The notes beneath the pieces are model-generated. The model ran no database searches, was not told the DNA's origin, and saw only the letters and a list, made by a program, of their open reading frames with translations. A DNA stretch of 19,464 nucleotides from an uncultured Chitinophaga sp. (GTDB taxonomy: Bacteria; Bacteroidota; Bacteroidia; Chitinophagales; Chitinophagaceae): positions 1 through 19,464 of the forward strand of contig NZ_CALEJS010000023.1 in the NCBI RefSeq assembly GCF_937898475.1, given 5' to 3'. Below are positions 16,101-19,464 of this stretch, in pieces; positions within the stretch are counted from its first letter, which is position 1, and every line of letters begins with the position of its first letter. Made by a program: the position numbers and the translations under genes.

Positions 16101-17620
16101 AAAATGGAGGGAAGAAGATAGGACCTTCGCTGGTACTGAAGGTAATGGCAGGCGATACCATACAGATAGGCGCCAGGGCATTTTATAAATCTACCGGACC
16201 AAAGGATAATCAATCTGTTACCCCGGAAGATATGGTGGCAAGTTTGCTGCAGGCATTCAGTGGGGAATCTAGGGCTAATAGTCCTCATGGAAATGGAGAG
16301 GTGAACCAGGCATCTCCCTTTGGGAACTTCAATAGCAATGATTACCAGCGGTTGAAGGAGAAGGACCCGGACCAGAACCAGTTGGATAAACCAAAGGCAT
16401 ATCTGAATTTTGTATTGTTTGACGATCAGTTTAACTTAGTGGAAGAGAACAGTGGGGTTAGGCAGGTGAAAGGCGAACCGGATGAGCTGCAGACGTTGAC
16501 AGTGGATAAGATGCCGATCACGAAAAGCGGTTTCCTGTATGTGTATACGAGCAATGAAACGGAACAGGACGTGCTCTTTGATAATGTTACAGTAGCGGCG
16601 GTAAGTGGGCCTCTGCTTGAGGAGACGCATTATTATCCGTATGGGCTCGCAATGGCTGGGATTAGTTCGAATGCTCTGAAAGGCATGAATTACTCCGAGA
16701 ATAGGTTGAAATATAATGGTAATGAGCTGCAGAATAAAGAGTTCATGGATGGCAGCGGATTAGAATTGTATGATTTTAATGCTAGAATGTATGATCAGCA
16801 GATAGGCCGCTTTTTTAGTACTGATCCTGTAACTGAGTTAGCTCATGATTGGACCGGCTATAGGTTTGGATTTGATAACCCAGTACTGAACAACGATCCA
16901 ACAGGGTTATGGGAAGGCACCTATAAACCGGGAGACGCGGGATTTGATCAACTTTTAAGTTCACTTCAGAATGGCACATTTAATATTAATGACGGGGAAA
17001 ATGATAAGAATAAAGATAAAAACAAGGGCAAGAATAAAAACAATGACAAAACAGCTTTCGCTCCTGCTCTCTTTCCCTTACTAGGAGAAGGCGCAGGATT
17101 AGCCGGAGCAAGTGCGACAACAGGTTTATATCGTTTTCCTAGCTTGGGTGATTGGAATGCCGCTGGTAATGACTTAAGAGATAAATTGAATGCAGATGTA
17201 GAAGGTGCGAAGTACTTATACCAAGTTGTGTCTGGAGAGCTTCATGATCTTTTGATTAGATGGGGATTGAAAGAGATTCGACGTTATCCATCACCTGCAT
17301 TGCCCATTTCAATTCCTTTCACCAAACACGGCAATAGAAAGGATAACACGAATCCTCATCTTGTTTACGAATTTTTCTTTAGACCAAGTGATGGCAAGAC
17401 ACCTACACTTAAATACGGAATTGCTGATATGTATTCAACTGGATATGACAGACCGGAGAAACAGTTGCCGGTATTTCAGGCTATATATGGAGCTTCTGTA
17501 AATTGGAGACCGCTGTTGTTTACACCCGACCGATGGTCTGCTTTAGGAGCGGAAGAGGGAGCAGTTGAGCAACATATATTAACTTGGGGTGTAAGACCAA
17601 GAATGCAAATTAGACCTTAA
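13148..17620 (+). CDS. Secreted DUF6443-RHS polymorphic toxin with variable C-terminal domain
   Basis: This 1490-residue protein has a signal peptide (MQKLFILTLLSGYAITLPAQ), a DUF6443-type N-terminal region (NYIRTWEPSMPTSDP, YFDGLGRPLQTV, VYDAYGREQYKYLPY), and many YD repeats (YVYDDLGNLR, LYDAAGRVTDV, VYDELGQLRT, YAYDNANRLT, YQYDATGNKVR). The RHS-associated core is at about 1185-1255 (YDFNARMYDQQIGRFFSTDP ... NPVLNNDPTGLW). In RHS toxins the core marks the end of the shell and the site of self-cleavage. The remaining 235 residues (DNA from 16913) are a variable domain: a Lys/Asn/Asp linker (about 1285-1302), a Gly-rich hydrophobic stretch (PLLGEGAGLAGASA), then a C-terminal domain with the GIY-YIG-like pattern Y1407, Y1423-G-I, R1435 and E1469/E1470/E1474. 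The predicted role is an envelope-exported antibacterial or interspecies toxin. Confidence 0.88.
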   Translation: MQKLFILTLLSGYAITLPAQNKPDTNSVRPAATAVTPPPAYTGSTINYIRTWEPSMPTSDPAAVTGSTDVNAVKQTTQYFDGLGRPLQTVSKAITPAAKDLVVPMVYDAYGREQYKYLPYVPKTGNVNDGKFKTDPFNAQKAFYQDSALNPGASGETIYYNQNEYEASPLNRVLKTYGSGNTWAKEGGNKPVEQQYLVNSAADSVRIWDIPATGIIPISGANRTYAAGQLFKSVTIDERGKRVTEFKDKEDRVILKKVELTDNAANGHTGWLCTYYVYDDLGNLRCVIPPKAVELVKASWVLDATTARELCFFYRYDSRNRMIMKKVPGADSTEIVYDLRDRLVFSRDGNMRSAANKQWLVTFYDGLNRPTMTALYNSASTRDTLQARMNTAVSNTQTITHAIPEQADLEFAYYDGRPKYTARRSITFDGGFDTGSDGTTDALIDAAANQDTFSIVAVNPLPNIAASTLTPLTYTFYDDYSYTGKHNAVTGDLINPTFSGSPYAEIIGTTSNMTRGLVTGTKVRVLGTDQWLTTTTYYTDKGRVLQTIANNISGGKDVVSNIYDFSGKLLRTLQRHTNIRSGLTPETRVMTQLLYDAAGRVTDVIKKLNDSTQRTITKNVYDELGQLRTKRLHVNGASQLETLNYEFNIRGWLKAVNKDFVKTANSTANWFGQELSYDYGFTTNQVNGNIAGAKWKSRGDGKGRAHGYAYDNANRLTVADFTQNNTPTAKTWDRTQQDFSVDVLVYDPNGNIQSMRQKGMNGTTIQTIDSLKYGYLPNSNKLSFVTDKKNNSASQLGDFKEINNNETADYAYDSSGNLIKDLNKNIAVIRYNHLNLPDSIVITGKGVIRYQYDATGNKVRKIVTDSTISPAKITTTEYIGGLVYRNDTMELIGHEEGRIRPVYVSGQPVKYYYDYFVKDHLGNVRMVLTTQTDLSMYTATMEASNAATETALFSNVEETRVEKPVGYPQDDMVDSNLYVAKLNPKNGGKKIGPSLVLKVMAGDTIQIGARAFYKSTGPKDNQSVTPEDMVASLLQAFSGESRANSPHGNGEVNQASPFGNFNSNDYQRLKEKDPDQNQLDKPKAYLNFVLFDDQFNLVEENSGVRQVKGEPDELQTLTVDKMPITKSGFLYVYTSNETEQDVLFDNVTVAAVSGPLLEETHYYPYGLAMAGISSNALKGMNYSENRLKYNGNELQNKEFMDGSGLELYDFNARMYDQQIGRFFSTDPVTELAHDWTGYRFGFDNPVLNNDPTGLWEGTYKPGDAGFDQLLSSLQNGTFNINDGENDKNKDKNKGKNKNNDKTAFAPALFPLLGEGAGLAGASATTGLYRFPSLGDWNAAGNDLRDKLNADVEGAKYLYQVVSGELHDLLIRWGLKEIRRYPSPALPISIPFTKHGNRKDNTNPHLVYEFFFRPSDGKTPTLKYGIADMYSTGYDRPEKQLPVFQAIYGASVNWRPLLFTPDRWSALGAEEGAVEQHILTWGVRPRMQIRP

Positions 17621-17632
17621 AGTAACTTTCAG

Positions 17633-18409
17633 ATGGTTAGACTTGATTCTGTAATTGAAAATGCGATAGGCGCGAATACGGAAGCCCTTTCCTATATATA
17701 TGCGTTTCTATTGAGAGAAATGGATATGGATTTTTATAAATATATACATATAAATCACATTGGGAATGATTTAGAAGAGGTGATAATTCGGCGTGGGAAG
17801 GAAGTGTATATCAATATAAGATATACGTTGGATAAGAACTTTGCTCAAAAGTCTAATTTAGAAAAACAGACCGTATTCTTAGATATTATGCAAAATGCTC
17901 TACTTAGATTGGCTGATAAAGATAAAAGGATAGAAATAAGTAAACTTCAATCAATAAAGGAAAGGATTCAGCTACAACGGTTTGAATTCGAGATTATTTA
18001 TAAAAGCTTTGTTAACAAAAAGAAAGATGATCTTATTGCTAATGTATTGGTGCATCCTCAAATGGATAAGTTTGAAATTTACATATTGATTGAAGAAAAG
18101 AGAGTCCCAAAATGCAAGTTATTAATTTACAAAGGAATACCAAGCGACTATTACATTGATCGGCTTTTTTCCACTGGAAAATGGAAAGGTCTGGATGAGT
18201 TCATATTGACAGGCAAAAGATCTGAAATTGAAATTCATGTATCTGCTGACACATGCAGCTTAAAGTTCGTTAATAAAAGCGTGGACGAAAACAAAGCCCC
18301 ACTTTTCGAAGCAATGAAAGCTGATGCTGATAAGGATAAGACTCTAAAGGATTACATAGCGTCTTTAAATCCAGCAATTGCCGCAATGTTGACTAGTTCA
18401 TTAAACTAA
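17633..18409 (+). CDS. Candidate immunity protein for the RHS toxin
   Basis: This 258-residue protein starts 12 bases after the toxin gene's stop and ends the operon, the classical position of an immunity gene. It has no signal peptide or membrane segment, so it should be cytoplasmic, which fits a toxin that attacks nucleic acid. The first part is helical (ENAIGANTEALSYIYAFLL), the middle alternates charged helices and strands (VYINIRYTL, KFEIYILIEEKRVPKCKLLIY), and the end is a helical Ala/Asp/Lys-rich tail. Its base composition is visibly more AT-rich than the RHS shell genes, as is the toxin domain, consistent with the two being exchanged as one unit. I do not recognise a named family; the role rests on position. 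Confidence 0.6.
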   Translation: MVRLDSVIENAIGANTEALSYIYAFLLREMDMDFYKYIHINHIGNDLEEVIIRRGKEVYINIRYTLDKNFAQKSNLEKQTVFLDIMQNALLRLADKDKRIEISKLQSIKERIQLQRFEFEIIYKSFVNKKKDDLIANVLVHPQMDKFEIYILIEEKRVPKCKLLIYKGIPSDYYIDRLFSTGKWKGLDEFILTGKRSEIEIHVSADTCSLKFVNKSVDENKAPLFEAMKADADKDKTLKDYIASLNPAIAAMLTSSLN

Positions 18410-18427
18410 GAATAGCAGCAGTATCTC

Positions 18428-18476
18428 AAATTCGTAAGTCGAAAGCGTGATAGCTTGTGGCTTACGAGTTTGTTTT
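18428..18476 (+). terminator. Terminator of the RHS operon
   Basis: Bases 18428-18440 pair with 18459-18471 over 13 positions with two G-T wobbles. Inside the loop AAGC (18443-18446) and GCTT (18453-18456) can form a second stem. GTTTT follows. It lies 18 bases after the immunity candidate's stop and is the first good terminator-like hairpin after the RHS genes. Confidence 0.7.
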
Positions 18477-18642
18477 ACATAACGTTTTTGCTTAGTATAT
18501 GTGGTCGCCTGTTTTAGCCATCCACTTGACGAAAAACTTATGTTTTGCCTTTAATGCCACCGGGTCAACAATTTTCAACAAAATTACAGGGGGGTGTTAT
18601 TCTGGGTTGAGCATTAATACCTAAATTGACGAGCAAAAACCT
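18477..18642. other. Intergenic region with small dyad and imperfect direct repeat
   Basis: AATTTT (18570-18575) and AAAATT (18580-18585) form a perfect stem with loop CAAC. The segment TTGACGA...AAAACTTATG (18526-18542) recurs imperfectly exactly 100 bases later (18626-18645), where the second copy ends at the start codon of the glycine-zipper gene. This could be a duplicated leader or chance. No gene is seen. Confidence 0.3.
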
Positions 18643-18953
18643 ATGAAACTAATATTCTACACAATAGTTGGGATCATCATTGGCGGTTTGTTCGGCATGT
18701 TCTTCGGGGCTGTGTTCGGCGTAGCTGTCACAAAGAAGTCGGAGCAGGCAGCCAGGGAAGCCGTACAAATACCAGTTTTTGGTGTTCTCGGTGCAATTGC
18801 TGGCGCGGCTATTGGTTTCAGGATGGGCACCGAAAGCGAGAAAGGGGTACATTCTCGCAGACAGATTTTGGTCAGGTTCGAAAAGATGTGCGAGAGCCCG
18901 GGACGGTTACTGCATCATCAAGTGTAAAATCGGCATTGGATACAATCCTATGA
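18643..18953 (+). pseudogene. Glycine-zipper membrane protein, probably frameshifted
   Basis: The frame from ATG 18643 encodes two glycine-zipper membrane helices (IVGIIIGGLFGMFFGAVFGVAV and FGVLGAIAGAAIGFRMG, about residues 8-30 and 46-62) and then an unconvincing Arg-rich tail to a stop at 18927. The -1 frame from about 18843 instead gives a natural-looking tail (GTFSQTDFGQVRKDVREPG... SALDTIL) that ends in TGA at 18951-18953, overlapping the next ATG by the ATGA pattern. A single lost base near the AAAGGGG run (18841-18847) would explain this. The intact product would be about 103 residues. Glycine-zipper proteins usually lie in the envelope. A sequencing error is as likely as a real mutation; no canonical slippery heptamer is seen in the right frame. 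Confidence 0.5.
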
Positions 18954-19030
18954 AGGAAAGCAAACCTGCGCTTTGCAAAAAATGTGCAGCTGAAGGAATG
19001 GAAAAGAAAGCGAGCAGGCATTCCGGTTAA
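18950..19030 (+). CDS. Tiny overlapping ORF with CxxC motif
   Basis: This 26-codon ORF (MKESKPALCKKCAAEGMEKKASRHSG) starts at the ATG that overlaps the TGA ending the corrected frame of the glycine-zipper gene. The overlap is the only real support for translation. CKKC could bind a metal or be part of a truncated zinc ribbon, but nothing else is recognisable. A longer frame reaching upstream to 18779 exists, but it runs over the membrane protein in another frame and is not believed. Confidence 0.25.
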   Translation: MKESKPALCKKCAAEGMEKKASRHSG

Positions 19031-19157
19031 CATTTGATTAGCAAAGCTGTTAACATAGTATTTGCCAAACTTAATTTGCTAGGTGATATATTGCGGGGAT
19101 TGCATTTGAATCAATTGTTTTATTCTCTTAAACTGAACAAAAAAAAAAAATGCAAGC

Positions 19158-19307
19158 ATGAAACAAGTTGCACCGCTTCCTGGGACAAAAACTACAGTAA
19201 CCCTTAAGTTACAGTTCGATTTGGAGGGAATTAAAATGAAGGCCAGTGGCCTGCTCAAGTGGGTTAAGAATAGGGAGCGGAAAATGGATAGTAGTCCATC
19301 CAGATAA
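19158..19307 (+). CDS. Small hypothetical protein (49 residues)
   Basis: This ORF begins MKQVAPLPGTKTTVTLKLQF and ends KNRERKMDSSPSR. It is basic, starts with a short predicted strand region, and then has a helix (GLLKWVKNRERK). A run of twelve A (19139-19150) lies just upstream, which in Bacteroidota can stand in for a ribosome site, and a terminator follows 30 bases after the stop. That framing makes it a plausible real gene. I do not recognise it and give no function. Confidence 0.4.
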   Translation: MKQVAPLPGTKTTVTLKLQFDLEGIKMKASGLLKWVKNRERKMDSSPSR

Positions 19308-19337
19308 CGACATACTGCTGTCCGATTCTACATTGAG

Positions 19338-19367
19338 GCCTCTCAGGAATATACCTGAGAGGCTTTA
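19338..19367 (+). terminator. Intrinsic terminator after the 49-residue ORF
   Basis: GCCTCTCAGG (19338-19347) pairs perfectly with CCTGAGAGGC (19354-19363) over ten base pairs with a six-base loop AATATA. Only three T follow before ACTTTG, so the T tract is weak. It separates the small ORF from a possible gene starting at 19389. Confidence 0.65.
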
Positions 19368-19388
19368 CTTTGTGTTATAAGGAACTTA

Positions 19389-19464
19389 TTGAAAAAAAAG
19401 CGGGTTTCCGGTAAGGTCGCGGTAGACAGCACCTATGATTTTGTTGAGGTAGGTGTTACTTTTG
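19389..19464 (+). CDS. Possible 5' end of a gene running off the window
   Basis: TTG at 19389 is preceded by AAGGA (19379-19383) at a suitable distance, and the frame stays open for 25 codons to the window end (KKKRVSGKVAVDSTYDFVEVGVTF). It follows a terminator, as a new transcription unit should. Codons 8-25 lie inside the terminal inverted repeat; the left copy carries the same frame without a start. The alternating hydrophobic pattern suggests beta strands. There is too little sequence to name it, and it may be only repeat sequence that happens to be open. Confidence 0.3.
   Translation, partial: MKKKRVSGKVAVDSTYDFVEVGVTF
19410..19464. repeat. Right copy of 55-base terminal inverted repeat
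   Basis: This is the exact reverse complement of bases 1-55, with identity ending sharply at 19410. It ends with TACTTTTG (19457-19464), which fits the TAnnTTTG -7 box reading outward, although no TTTG lies at the normal spacing. See the left copy for the alternatives: longer flanking inverted repeat, real element end, or assembly overlap. Confidence 0.95.

Noticed and set aside
15653..16288. 211-codon minus-strand ORF within the RHS toxin gene
   Set aside because: It is antisense to a clear RHS coding region with continuous YD repeats; its translation is Ile/His/Arg-rich without domain features.
13148..17620. Tandem DNA repeats or a CRISPR array in the RHS region
   Set aside because: The repeats are degenerate at protein level (YD motifs); no regularly spaced identical DNA repeats were seen anywhere in the window.
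18779..19030. 83-codon ORF with CxxxC and CxxC, possible zinc ribbon
   Set aside because: Its first half runs over the glycine-zipper helices in another frame; only the last 26 codons have independent support from the ATGA overlap.
1..19464. Composite transposon with flanking insertion sequences
   Set aside because: No transposase is seen in the window and only 55 bases of the flanking repeat are visible, so this cannot be claimed; it stays one explanation of the repeat.
1..19464. tRNA or rRNA genes
   Set aside because: I saw no cloverleaf with a conserved T-arm GTTCGAATC-like sequence and no rRNA-like stretch on either strand by eye.

Overview
The window looks like a piece of a Bacteroidota genome, most likely a Chitinophaga-like member of the Chitinophagaceae. 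The evidence is gene content: a Bacteroidota-style MobC/relaxase pair, a DUF6443-type RHS protein with a Sec signal, GNVGIGT-type fibre proteins, and TAnnTTTG promoter-like boxes. This placement is inference; no rRNA or other taxonomic marker is present. All convincing genes lie on the + strand.

Layout. (1) Bases 1-55 and 19410-19464 are exact inverted copies of each other, so both window ends lie in one repeat. (2) Bases 33-5160 form a mobilization module: a membrane/coiled-coil protein with a terminator behind it, an excisionase-like helix-turn-helix protein, a Toprim primase-like protein, a small gene interrupted by an in-frame TAA, a hairpin-rich leader that is the best oriT candidate, MobC, a MOBP-type relaxase coupled to it by ATGA, and a small coiled-coil protein with a C-terminal membrane helix. 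No integrase, transposase, replication initiator or type IV secretion gene is visible, so this module could be mobilized only with help, or is a remnant. (3) Bases 5161-5663 are AT-rich and hold no convincing gene. (4) Bases 5664-18409 read as one transcription unit with gaps of 12-65 bases or overlaps: a secreted coiled-coil/beta-barrel protein, two paralogous fibre-like proteins, an RHS protein starting with an SpvB/TcB-like region, a 1490-residue DUF6443-RHS protein with a variable C-terminal domain, and a small cytoplasmic protein placed where an immunity gene would be. A hairpin terminator follows. (5) Bases 18473-19464 carry debris-like small genes: a frameshifted glycine-zipper membrane protein, a 26-codon overlapping ORF, a 49-residue ORF, a terminator, and the first codons of a possible gene running off the end.

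How it may work. The RHS locus reads as a polymorphic toxin cassette. The 1150- and 1490-residue RHS proteins resemble, in order and architecture, the two halves of a Tc-type RHS shell (TcB-like then TcC-like). The last ~90 residues of the second protein show the residue pattern of a GIY-YIG-type nuclease, and the next gene would be its immunity protein. Unlike classical Tc or T6SS RHS proteins, every large protein here starts with a Sec-type signal peptide, and a beta-barrel and two fibres sit upstream, which suggests a surface-displayed or envelope-crossing system. That route is inferred and is the most interesting question in the window. Placing such a cassette beside mobilization genes would let the toxin and immunity genes spread together.
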